A stretch of DNA of 43,502 nt, taken from contig JAIXTY010000045.1 of the NCBI GenBank assembly GCA_027483705.1, forward strand, positions 1 through 43,502, read 5' to 3'. A program made the position numbers and the translations under genes. Numbering within the stretch: position 1 is the stretch's first letter; every line of letters starts with the position of its first letter. This document shows positions 32,547 to 39,840 of this stretch, piece after piece. Under the pieces are notes generated by a model. The model was not told where the DNA came from and did no database searches. It saw nothing but the letters and a program-made list of their open reading frames with translations. Source of the stretch: Rubrivivax sp. Lineage in GTDB: Bacteria > Pseudomonadota > Gammaproteobacteria > Burkholderiales > Burkholderiaceae_C.

Positions 32547-33110
32547 TCACGGCTGGCCGGGGCGGGCCTCGTGGCCCTCGGCTCGCACGTCGATGCCACC
32601 GAACCACGCGCTGCCGTCGGCGCCGTACACCGACGCCCCGACCAGGACCGCGACGGCATCGGCGGGCACCACGAACGACAGCTCGTGCCGCCGCACGGTG
32701 CGGTCAGCGGGCAGGGGCTGCTCGTAGCTGTTCGCATAGGCCACGCTCTGCCGTTCGGCGTTGAAGGCGCGGATCCACACCCCCACGGCGGCCGCTTCGC
32801 GGTCGCGCGCCAGCCAACCCAGCACCAGCACGCGCCGCCCCGTCAGCACGCTGGCGTCCAGCCGTTGTACGAGGCCCGCATACGGCGCCGATGCCACGTA
32901 GTCGATGCGCAGCGTCGGCCGTCCCGCCACCTGCACCGTCGGGTCCGCGGCCATGCGTTCGGCCCGCCCATCGGCGCGCCAGCCCTCGGGGATCGGCGAG
33001 ACCGCCTCGTTCACCTGCAGGCCCGGGTTGCGCACGATCTGCGCGTGCAGGCTGCCCGCCCAGGCGGCGATGCACAGCGCCAGGATGCGGGGATTGGTCA
33101 AGGGGTTCAT
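32547..33110 (-). CDS. Secreted protein of unknown function (possible carbohydrate-binding-like fold)
   Basis: A 187-residue protein with signal peptide (MNPLTNPRILALCIAAWAGSLHA/QI). The mature part, beginning IVRNPGLQVNEAVSPIPEGW, has the NPGF/NPGL-type opening of jelly-roll modules seen in exported proteins, followed by alternating beta strands and WFGGIDVRA near the end. It resembles modules that bind carbohydrates, but I cannot name a family. It lies next to the HxlR remnant and 158 bases from the OMF gene of the ABC exporter operon on the same strand. Confidence 0.72.
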   Translation of the reverse strand: MNPLTNPRILALCIAAWAGSLHAQIVRNPGLQVNEAVSPIPEGWRADGRAERMAADPTVQVAGRPTLRIDYVASAPYAGLVQRLDASVLTGRRVLVLGWLARDREAAAVGVWIRAFNAERQSVAYANSYEQPLPADRTVRRHELSFVVPADAVAVLVGASVYGADGSAWFGGIDVRAEGHEARPGQP

Positions 33111-33268
33111 GGGGACTCCCGATGGTGGACGGGTGGATCGGATGGTCGGTGGGGGGTCGAAAGCGCCAGGATCCGCGGCCATCAGGCAGCGCTCACCTCA
33201 CCGGTCTTGTGAGAAGGACCCTTCCGCGCAGTTCCCTTGTGTTGCGAACGGACGGGCCCCAGGCCCCA

Positions 33269-34708
33269 TCACGGCACACGCCCCAGGTCGCGGATCAGCC
33301 GGGCCGTGGCCTGCTGCACCTGCAGTCGGGCCTCGGCCTGCTGCTCGCGCAGAAGTGCGTGCGCCTGCAGCGCCGCGAGCCGGGCGGCGGGGTCGGCCAG
33401 GCCGGCTGACGCCACGAGCCCGGCGTCCTGCGCCACCCGGGCCTGCTGCGCCAGCGCCGCATCCAGCGCCGCCACCGCCGCCTGCCCCGTGTTGATGGCC
33501 GCCAGCGCCGCCTCCACCTCGGCCACGGCCAGGCGTGCGGCGTTGCGGTAGCGCAGCCAGGCTTCGCGCTCGGCGGCGCGGCTGCGGTCGATCTCGGCCT
33601 CGATGCGCCCGAAGTCGAAGAGCCGCAGGTCCAGCGTGGCACCCAGGCTGGCCAGCAGCGCACCGCCACCCGACAGTCCCGACAGCGTCACGGCCGACCA
33701 GCCCAGCGCCGAGTCCAGCACCAGCGTCGGGCGGCGGCCGGCCTCGGCCACGCCACGCTCGGCGGCCGCGGCGACGACGCCCTGGTAGGCGGCCAGCAGG
33801 TCGGGCCGGCGTGTCAGCAGCTCGGCGGGCAGGCCGGGTTCCAGCGTGCAGCCCGAGCCCGGGCCGTCGGCCGCGGACGCCAGCCAGCGCTGCACGACCG
33901 CGGCCGGCAGGTCGAGGTCCTGCGCCAGGCGTTGCAGGCCGTCGCGCCACTCGCGCTGCAGGCCCGCTTGCACGGCCTCGCCCTGCGCCAGCGCCACGCG
34001 CTCGCGGGCGGCGTCGGTGGCGGCCGCCAGGCCGGCGGCCTGGCGCCGTTCGGCCAGCGCCTGCTGCGCACGCTGCACCTGCAGCGAGTCCTCGCGCGCC
34101 TGCAGGCGCTGCTGCAGCGCGCGCAGCTGCAGCACCAGCAGCGCGGCGTCGGCCGCCACGCGGCGGCGGTTGTCGTCGGCCTGCGCGCGGGCCTGGGCCC
34201 AGCGCGCGGTGTCGGCCGAGGCCGCCAGCGCCAGGCGGCCGGGCAGGTCGAGGTCCCAACGGCCCGACAACGTGGCCTTGAACCGGCTGGACGTGCGCGC
34301 ATCAGCGTCACCCGCGACGCGTTCGTCCTCGGGCACGCGCTGCCGGCTGGCACCGGCCGAGGCGTCCAGCCGCGGACGGCGCTCGGCCTGGCGCAGGCGC
34401 GCCACGGCCTCGGCCTGCGCCAGCCGCGCGGCGGCCAGCGCGATGTCGGGATGCTGCTGCAGCGCCTGTTCCACGGCCGCGGCCAGCACCGGGTCGCCCA
34501 GGCAGCCCCAGGTGGCCTGCACGGCCGCCGACGGGCGTGGCATGGCGATGGCCGGCGCGGCGTCGCCGAAGCGGGCCGGCACGGGCGGTGGCTCCGGGGC
34601 CGGCGCCGGGGGCGCGCCGGCGCATCCGCTCAGCAGCGCCAGCGCCATCACGGCCGCGGCGCCGCAGCCGGAGCGGGTCAGCCTCGCGGGGGGCATCGTG
34701 CCGCTCAT
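33269..34708 (-). CDS. TolC/NodT-type outer-membrane efflux lipoprotein of the ABC exporter
   Basis: A 479-residue OMF protein with lipobox ALLSGC (Cys29) and two OMF repeats: helix-rich segments EQALQQHPDIALAAARLAQAEA and LTRRPDLLAAYQGVVAAAAERG, the latter a standard OMF signature, plus LFDFGRIEAEIDRSRAAE in the second half. It would form the outer-membrane channel for the ABC pump encoded immediately upstream. The ATG overlaps the adaptor stop (ATGA). It is the last gene of the six-gene MipA operon. Confidence 0.9.
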   Translation of the reverse strand: MSGTMPPARLTRSGCGAAAVMALALLSGCAGAPPAPAPEPPPVPARFGDAAPAIAMPRPSAAVQATWGCLGDPVLAAAVEQALQQHPDIALAAARLAQAEAVARLRQAERRPRLDASAGASRQRVPEDERVAGDADARTSSRFKATLSGRWDLDLPGRLALAASADTARWAQARAQADDNRRRVAADAALLVLQLRALQQRLQAREDSLQVQRAQQALAERRQAAGLAAATDAARERVALAQGEAVQAGLQREWRDGLQRLAQDLDLPAAVVQRWLASAADGPGSGCTLEPGLPAELLTRRPDLLAAYQGVVAAAAERGVAEAGRRPTLVLDSALGWSAVTLSGLSGGGALLASLGATLDLRLFDFGRIEAEIDRSRAAEREAWLRYRNAARLAVAEVEAALAAINTGQAAVAALDAALAQQARVAQDAGLVASAGLADPAARLAALQAHALLREQQAEARLQVQQATARLIRDLGRVP

Positions 34709-35676
34709 CGCGCTGCCGACAGCCGCATCGGCGCCGGTGCCGACGCCGCCCGGGCCGCCACGAAGGCATCCACCTGCTGCCCGATGCGGAACCCGGCGGC
34801 CCCGGCCGGCAGCTCGAACAGCAGCTGCAGCACGCGGGTGTCCACGCGCTCGTCGCTGGCGTTGCTGAGGCTGCGCTTGGGCGTGAGCAGCGGCTCGGCG
34901 CGGACGAAGCGCGCCGTCACCGGCACGCCGTCGCCGCGCGCCACCACCGTGGCGTCGCTGCCCTCGGCCAGGCGCGCGATGTCGGCCTCGTCGATGTCCA
35001 CGCGCACCTGCAGCGGCCCCAGCCGGGCCAGGGTGAGCGGCGCCGCGCCGCCGGGCTGCACCCACTCGCCGGGCCGGCTGCGCACCTGCAGCACCCAGGC
35101 GTCCACCGGCGCCCGCAGCGTGTGCTGGGCCACGCGCGCGGCCGCCAGGGAGGCGGCGGCGCGGGCCTCTGCCACGGCCGCCTGCGCGGCGGCCACGCGC
35201 GCCAGGGCCTGGCGCCACGCGGCGTCGCGCCGCAGGCGCTCTTCGGGCACCAACGCATCGCTGCCTTCCAGGCCGCGGTACAGGGCCAGCAGCGCGGCCT
35301 TCTCGCGCGCTTCTTCCTCGGCAGTCTCCAGTGCGCGTCGGGCGGTCAGCTCGGCCGCCTCGCGCAGCCGCAGTTCGGCGATGGCGGGCTCGGCCTCCAG
35401 CGCCAGCAGCAGCTCGCCACGCCGCACCGTGTCGCCCGGCTTCACGCGCAGCGCCGCCACCACGCCGCCCGTGGCGGGCGCCAGTGCCACAGGCTCGCCG
35501 GCCGGCTCGACGACGCCGGTGCCGGCCACGCGGCGGGCCTCGGGCGGGCTGGCTTCGGCGGGCGCCGCCGGCGTGGCGGCGACCGGGGCCGGAGACGACT
35601 GGTGGATGGCGTAGCCCACCGTCGCCAGCGCGGCGACGGTGGCCGTGGCCAGCACCGCGTGTCGGGGCATCTTCAT
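34705..35676 (-). CDS. HlyD/DevB-like membrane fusion adaptor
   Basis: A 323-residue adaptor anchored by an N-terminal hydrophobic helix (about residues 6-24). It has a lipoyl half-motif (GGVVAALRVKPGDTVRRGELLLALE), a long Ala/Glu/Arg coiled hairpin (about 100-185), the second lipoyl half (HTLRAPVDAWVLQV) and a beta-barrel domain with VDIDEADIARL. No lipobox is present. This is the DevB/HlyD-type adaptor that links an ABC pump of the DevCA or MacB kind to a TolC-like channel. Overlaps at both ends (ATGA) tie it to the ATPase and OMF genes. Confidence 0.9.
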   Translation of the reverse strand: MKMPRHAVLATATVAALATVGYAIHQSSPAPVAATPAAPAEASPPEARRVAGTGVVEPAGEPVALAPATGGVVAALRVKPGDTVRRGELLLALEAEPAIAELRLREAAELTARRALETAEEEAREKAALLALYRGLEGSDALVPEERLRRDAAWRQALARVAAAQAAVAEARAAASLAAARVAQHTLRAPVDAWVLQVRSRPGEWVQPGGAAPLTLARLGPLQVRVDIDEADIARLAEGSDATVVARGDGVPVTARFVRAEPLLTPKRSLSNASDERVDTRVLQLLFELPAGAAGFRIGQQVDAFVAARAASAPAPMRLSAAR

Positions 35677-36467
35677 GACGTGGATCCGTTGGGTGGCGGT
35701 TGTTCGGGCACGGGCCGCAGGGCGCGGGAACCCGGGCGATCGGCGGTGATGCGGCCGTCTTCCATCTCGACGATGCGGTTGCCGAAGTCCAGCACCCGGC
35801 TGTCGTGCGTCACCACCACCACGGCGCGCGTGGCGTCGACGGCGGCCGAGGCCAGCAGCTGCATCACGGTGCGACCCGAGGCCGCGTCCAGCGCCGAGGT
35901 GGGCTCGTCGCACACCACGAAGCGCGGGCCGTGCACGAGCGCGCGCGCAATCGCCACGCGCTGCTGCTGGCCGCCGGACAGCTGCGCCGGCCGCTTGTCG
36001 GCGTGATCGCCCAGGCCCAGGCGCTGCAGCCATGCGCGGCCCGCCTGCGTGGCCTCGTCGCGGCTGGCGCCCTGGGCGCTCAGCGGCAGGCCGGCGTTCT
36101 CGGCCGCGGTGAGCGTGGCGAGCAGGTTGAACTGCTGGAAGATGAAGCCCACCTGCTGCAGCCGGAAGGCCGTGAGTGCGCGCGCGTCCAGGCCGGCGAG
36201 CTCCTGGCCGAACACCCGCACGGAGCCCTGCGAGGGGCTCAGCAGTCCCGCCATCAGCGAGACCAGCGTGGTCTTGCCGCAGCCCGAGGGTCCGACCAGC
36301 AGCGTCAGCTCACCGGCGCGGATGCCCAGGTCGACGCCGTCGATGACGCGGCGCCGGGCGCTGCCGTCGCCGAAGTCGCGGCTGAGCCCGCGGCACTCGA
36401 CCGCCCAGGGGCCGCTGGGCTCGGTGTCCACGAAGTCCGCGCCTGGCGTGTGAGCAGTGGTGTTCAT
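35673..36467 (-). CDS. ABC exporter ATPase (DevA/MacB-like)
   Basis: A 264-residue ATP-binding subunit with Walker A GPSGCGKTT (residues 59-67), signature LSGGQ (163-167), Walker B FVVCDEPT (D187, E188) and the switch His221 in VVVTHDSR. The overall pattern is that of the LolD/MacB/DevA exporter group. Its start overlaps the permease stop and its stop overlaps the adaptor start, both ATGA. It energises export through the FtsX-type permease. Confidence 0.94.
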   Translation of the reverse strand: MNTTAHTPGADFVDTEPSGPWAVECRGLSRDFGDGSARRRVIDGVDLGIRAGELTLLVGPSGCGKTTLVSLMAGLLSPSQGSVRVFGQELAGLDARALTAFRLQQVGFIFQQFNLLATLTAAENAGLPLSAQGASRDEATQAGRAWLQRLGLGDHADKRPAQLSGGQQQRVAIARALVHGPRFVVCDEPTSALDAASGRTVMQLLASAAVDATRAVVVVTHDSRVLDFGNRIVEMEDGRITADRPGSRALRPVPEQPPPNGSTS

Positions 36468-37636
36468 CGGAAGACCTCCGCCGGGTCGGTGTGGAGCACG
36501 CGGCGCACCGACAGCCAGGCAGCCAGCACCGTCATCGCCAGCACGGCCGCCGCGCTGCCGGCCAGCACCGATGTCGGCACGCGGAAGGTGCTGAAGTCGC
36601 TCACATTGAGCGCCAGCGCCTGGATCAGCCCCACGGTCAGGCCGATGCCCGCCGCGTAGCCCAGCAGCGCCGCCAGGCAGGCCTGCGTGAGCACCATGCG
36701 CACGACACCGGCGTTGCTGACGCCCATGGCCTTGAGCGCGCCCAGGGCCTTGAGGTTGTCGCGGATGAACAGGCTCAGCGTGAGGCCCACGATCACCGCG
36801 CCCACCAGCGCACCGAGCGCCACGACGACGCCGAAGGCCAGCACGATGCCGCTGTTGTCGACGACGTCGGCGATGTTCTCGGCCGTGAAGGCCGGCCCCG
36901 TGACGGCCTTCAGGCCGGTGGCTGCTTCGATGGCCGAGGCCACCGGCGCGGCATCGGCTCCGGGCGCGACGCGCACGAGCGCAAACGACAGCGTGTTGCG
37001 GCCCGCCGGCACGTACTGCCGCGCGGTGGCGTAGCGCGTGAACAGCACATCGGAACTGGCGAACCAGGGCCGCGTCTGCACGATGCCGCGCACCACGGCG
37101 CGCCGGTCGTTGAGTTCGAAGACGCGGCCCAAGGCCAGCGGCTCGCCGGGAAAGAGCTTCTCGTGCGCACTGCGGTTCAGCAGCACGGCGTCGGGCTGGC
37201 GCAGGTCTTCCACCCGGCCCTGCAGCACGCGCGACGGCACGCCCAGCAGCGTGACGTCGTCCACCCCGATCACCGCCACGGCCTGCGAGCCGCCGCCTCG
37301 CAGCCGCACGGTCGCGGCGCCGCGCGACATCGGCACCGCCTGCGCCACGCCGGCCACGCCACGGATGCGCTGCAGCTCGCTGTCGGGCATCGGCAGCGCA
37401 CCTTCGATGGTGCGCGTGCCCCGGCGCATGACCCAGACATCGGCCTGCGGCACGTCGAGCACCGCGTTGCCGGCCGTGCCCACCAGGCCGATGCAGAAGG
37501 CGCTCTGCTGCGCCATCAGCAGCGTGGCGAAGGCAAAGCCGAACACCAGCGCGAAGAACTTGGTGCGGTCGCCCACCAGCATGCTCACTGCCACCCACGA
37601 CAAGCGCGGCGCGCCGGCCGACAGGGCGGCGCTCAC
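36464..37636 (-). CDS. FtsX/DevC-type ABC exporter permease
   Basis: A 390-residue permease: one N-terminal membrane helix (about 22-45), a large periplasmic MacB-PCD-like domain (about 50-265), and three C-terminal helices ending in RVLHTDPAEVFR. The absence of a fused ATPase and the size match DevC. The GTG at 37636 overlaps the stop of the Atp10-like gene (GTGA) and begins VSAALSAGAPRLSWVAVSM. Such exporters move glycolipids, peptides or antibiotics out through an adaptor and TolC-like channel, here encoded in the same operon. Confidence 0.9.
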   Translation of the reverse strand: MSAALSAGAPRLSWVAVSMLVGDRTKFFALVFGFAFATLLMAQQSAFCIGLVGTAGNAVLDVPQADVWVMRRGTRTIEGALPMPDSELQRIRGVAGVAQAVPMSRGAATVRLRGGGSQAVAVIGVDDVTLLGVPSRVLQGRVEDLRQPDAVLLNRSAHEKLFPGEPLALGRVFELNDRRAVVRGIVQTRPWFASSDVLFTRYATARQYVPAGRNTLSFALVRVAPGADAAPVASAIEAATGLKAVTGPAFTAENIADVVDNSGIVLAFGVVVALGALVGAVIVGLTLSLFIRDNLKALGALKAMGVSNAGVVRMVLTQACLAALLGYAAGIGLTVGLIQALALNVSDFSTFRVPTSVLAGSAAAVLAMTVLAAWLSVRRVLHTDPAEVFR

Positions 37637-38163
37637 GGCGTGGCCAGGGCGGCGAGCAGCCGCGCACCCTTCTCGGGGGTGTGGGGCCCGTCCAACCGCA
37701 GCGCGACGGCACCCGAGCGTTCGACCACCAGCGCGTGCATCACACGGCCCTCGCCACCCAGAGCCAGGCTGCGGCGGAACTCGTCGCCCTCGACGAAGGT
37801 GACGGCCACGCGCTCGCGGTCGGCCTTGTCCGGCAAGCTGCGGCGCAGGCCGGTGAGGATGAGGTTCTGGAAGAAGGGGTTGGTCCTGCCCAGCACGGGC
37901 ACCTGCAGCCACGGGATGTTGCGCGACTTGAGCTCCAGCGCCGCCATCCAGCGGTCGACGTCCTGCTGCTGTTCCTCGCTGTAGGCGACCAGCACCACGG
38001 TGCGCGGCGCCGTCAGCAGGGCGGGCAGCTTCACGGCGCGGCCAGCCACCGTCTCAGCCTCGAAGGCGGGCCAGCGCGCGGCGCCGTCCTGCGCGCTGCC
38101 GATCAGGAACCAGAACCCCAGGAGCGCGGCGAGCAGCGGCATGCGGAAGGCCAGGCGTTGCAC
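37633..38163 (-). CDS. Thioredoxin-fold protein resembling Atp10
   Basis: A 176-residue protein with a hydrophobic N-terminal segment (MPLLAALLGFWFLIGSA, about 8-24) that could be a membrane anchor or signal peptide. The rest follows the Atp10/peroxiredoxin-like layout: AVKLPALL, TVVLVAYSEEQQQDVDRWMAAL, PFFQNLILTGLRRSLPD, ERVAVTFVEGDEFRRSL. No CxxC pair is present, so it is not a disulfide reductase. Atp10 is known as an ATP synthase assembly factor in mitochondria; the bacterial relatives are uncharacterised. It is placed between MipA and the ABC permease and overlaps the latter, so a role in the exporter is more likely here than in ATP synthase. Confidence 0.65.
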   Translation of the reverse strand: MQRLAFRMPLLAALLGFWFLIGSAQDGAARWPAFEAETVAGRAVKLPALLTAPRTVVLVAYSEEQQQDVDRWMAALELKSRNIPWLQVPVLGRTNPFFQNLILTGLRRSLPDKADRERVAVTFVEGDEFRRSLALGGEGRVMHALVVERSGAVALRLDGPHTPEKGARLLAALATP

Positions 38164-38173
38164 GGCCGCGCCC

Positions 38174-38980
38174 TCAGAAGGCGCGCGAGGCGCTGATCAC
38201 CAGCACCTCGCCCCGCGCCTGGCGCACCAGCGGGCTGCGGCCCGCGTCGCCACGCAGACGGCCGGCCTCGGCGCGGGCGAACAGGGTCCAGTCATCGTCG
38301 ATGCGCGCCAGCGCCTGCACGAACGGCGCAACGCTGTAGAGGCCGCCGGCGGGCTCGTACGCGCGCAGGCCGGACGCCGCCGCCTGCGCCGGGCTCACGC
38401 CGAAGAAGTTGCGTGCGAAGCGCGCGTTCATCAGCCGGGTGTTGAGCCCGACGCTGAGCAGGAAGTCGCGGGCCTGGGTCAGCTCGTACGCACCTTCGAG
38501 CGAGATCACCAGCCCGGACTGGCTGGCCCGGCCCAGACGCGCCTGCGCCGTGGCGCTGACGGTGAAGCGGCCCAGGCTCTCCTCGCCTTCCAGGCGGAGG
38601 GCGGGCGCCTCCTTGATGTCTTCGAGTGCGGCAAAGCGCACGTCGTCCTTGCGGCGGCGCGTGTTCAGGTCCAGGGCCAGGCTGTAGGCCACGCGCGTCG
38701 ACTCGCCCAGCTTGAGCTCCTGGCCGAATCCGCGCTCGACGCTGGCGAACAGGCCGTTGGGGCCCTTGGCCTCGACGAAGGGGATCAGCAGCGTGCGCCG
38801 CTCGTCGGACCCCAGGTACTTGGGCACCGAGAACAGCGCCGGGCCGGCGCTGAACTCCCAGCCGGTGCGGGCGGGGCCGGTGGATTGCGCGTGGCTGCCC
38901 AGCGAGAGCAGGCCGGCGGCGGCGGCCGTCGAGAGTCGGGCCAGGAAGCTGGGCAGAGCGCGGGACAGAAGGCGGGACAT
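38174..38980 (-). CDS. MipA/OmpV family outer-membrane protein
   Basis: A 268-residue protein with a signal peptide (to about residue 31, SHA/QS) and a beta-barrel pattern: WEFSAGPALFSVPKYLGSDERRTLLIPFVEA near the N-terminus, then alternating strands, VSPAQAAASGLRAYEPAGG, ending in an aromatic F. The SVPKYLGS motif and SPAQAAASGL are typical of MipA/OmpV proteins, which sit in the outer membrane and are often controlled by an adjacent two-component system in response to envelope stress or antibiotics. It is the first gene of the ABC exporter operon, divergent from the regulator; two CTTCAT-type direct repeats lie upstream. Confidence 0.88.
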   Translation of the reverse strand: MSRLLSRALPSFLARLSTAAAAGLLSLGSHAQSTGPARTGWEFSAGPALFSVPKYLGSDERRTLLIPFVEAKGPNGLFASVERGFGQELKLGESTRVAYSLALDLNTRRRKDDVRFAALEDIKEAPALRLEGEESLGRFTVSATAQARLGRASQSGLVISLEGAYELTQARDFLLSVGLNTRLMNARFARNFFGVSPAQAAASGLRAYEPAGGLYSVAPFVQALARIDDDWTLFARAEAGRLRGDAGRSPLVRQARGEVLVISASRAF

Positions 38981-39036
38981 GCGGTCTTCAGGAATGGATG
39001 CCGATTCGGCGATGAAGGCAGTCTGCGCGGCGGCAC

Positions 39037-39053
39037 ATGAAGCACCGGTGAAG
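39037..39053 (-). promoter_or_regulatory. OmpR-type direct repeat proximal to the MipA operon
   Basis: On the minus strand: CTTCAC-N5-CTTCAT, ending 56 bases before the MipA start codon. Orientation and distance match the site upstream of the GH74-like gene (28662-28678, 57 bases). Candidate binding site for the response regulator at 39184. Confidence 0.55.
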
Positions 39054-39078
39054 TCGCGCCGCCGGCCCGGCCCGCCGG

Positions 39079-39095
39079 ATGAAGCGCAGATGAAG
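39079..39095 (-). promoter_or_regulatory. OmpR-type direct repeat, second site in the MipA/regulator gap
   Basis: Perfect CTTCAT-N5-CTTCAT on the minus strand, 25 bases from the proximal site. It lies 88 bases before the regulator gene and could serve both directions. Confidence 0.5.
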
Positions 39096-39145
39096 ACCGC
39101 CTCAGCCGGGCCGCGCCCAAGCGGCCGCGGCGGGCCCGCCTGCGC

Positions 39146-39151
39146 TAGATT
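39146..39151 (+). promoter_or_regulatory. Extended -10-like TAGATT of the response regulator promoter
   Basis: TGCGCTAGATT resembles an extended -10. Transcription would begin about seven bases downstream, at or next to the ATG at 39158. No -35 is evident, as expected if the regulator activates it. Confidence 0.35.
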
Positions 39152-39157
39152 GCCGGC

Positions 39158-39187
39158 ATGAGCCCAGACCCGAGCCCGCGCGCATGA
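39158..39187 (+). CDS. Possible leaderless 9-codon leader peptide (MSPDPSPRA)
   Basis: The ATG lies at the predicted transcription start, and its TGA overlaps the regulator's ATG (ATGA), so it could couple translation of the regulator. The length is too short for statistical support; treat as a possibility only. Confidence 0.2.
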   Translation: MSPDPSPRA

Positions 39188-39840
39188 GAGTGCTGCTCGT
39201 CGAGGACGACCTGCCGCTGGGCAACTCGCTGGCCCGCGTGCTGCGCGATCAGGGCCTGCCCACGCTGTGGGTGCGCGGCTGCACCGAGGCGCGCCAGTTC
39301 CTCGAGCAGGAAGCCTTCGAGCTGGTGCTGCTGGACATCGTGCTGCCCGACGGCTCGGGGCTGGACGTGCTGGCGTGGCTGCGCCGCCGCGAGCTCGACG
39401 TGCCGGTGATGATGCTGACCGCGCGCGACGCCGTGTCCGACCGCGTGACGGGCCTGGACGCCGGCGCCGACGACTACCTGCCCAAGCCCTTTGCGATGGA
39501 GGAGCTGCTCTCGCGCATCCGCGTGCTGCTGCGGCGCCGCGGCCGCCAGCTCAGCGCCGTGTGGACCGTGGGCACGCTCAGCATCGACACGACGCGGCGC
39601 ACCGTGAGCGTCGACGGCCAGCCGGTGACGCTGTCGGCCCGCGAGTACGGCATCCTCAGCGTGCTGGCCGCCGACCCCGGCCGCGTGATGACGCGCCTGG
39701 AGATCGAGAACACGCTGTCGCTCACCGAAACCACCGAGAGCAACACGCTCGACGTGCACGTCTACAACCTGCGCCGCAAGATCGGCGCGCAGCGCATCAC
39801 CACCGTGCGCGGGGTGGGCTACGCGCTGGAGAAGGCGTGA
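39184..39840 (+). CDS. QseB/PmrA-like OmpR-family response regulator
   Basis: A 218-residue regulator. The receiver has E7-D8-D9 acidic residues, phospho-acceptor D51 (LVLLDIVLPDGSG), and the Lys in YLPKPF. The winged helix at about 125-218 contains LSAREYGILSVLA and ESNTLDVHVYNLRRKIG, ending TVRGVGYALEK, as in QseB, PmrA and TctD. It is followed by its kinase with a GTGA overlap. Direct CTTCAT repeats in the divergent gap with mipA are probable binding sites, so it likely controls the MipA/ABC exporter operon and itself. Confidence 0.92.
   Translation: MRVLLVEDDLPLGNSLARVLRDQGLPTLWVRGCTEARQFLEQEAFELVLLDIVLPDGSGLDVLAWLRRRELDVPVMMLTARDAVSDRVTGLDAGADDYLPKPFAMEELLSRIRVLLRRRGRQLSAVWTVGTLSIDTTRRTVSVDGQPVTLSAREYGILSVLAADPGRVMTRLEIENTLSLTETTESNTLDVHVYNLRRKIGAQRITTVRGVGYALEKA

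Noticed and set aside
33211..33225. Short dyad GAAGG-AC-CCTTC between the secreted protein and the OMF gene
   Set aside because: Only five-base arms in a GC-rich background and no clear promoter nearby; could be chance.
34705..37712. Apparent fusions at the N-termini of the adaptor, ATPase and permease
   Set aside because: Each is an open upstream frame through the previous gene; real starts are defined by 4-base overlaps.
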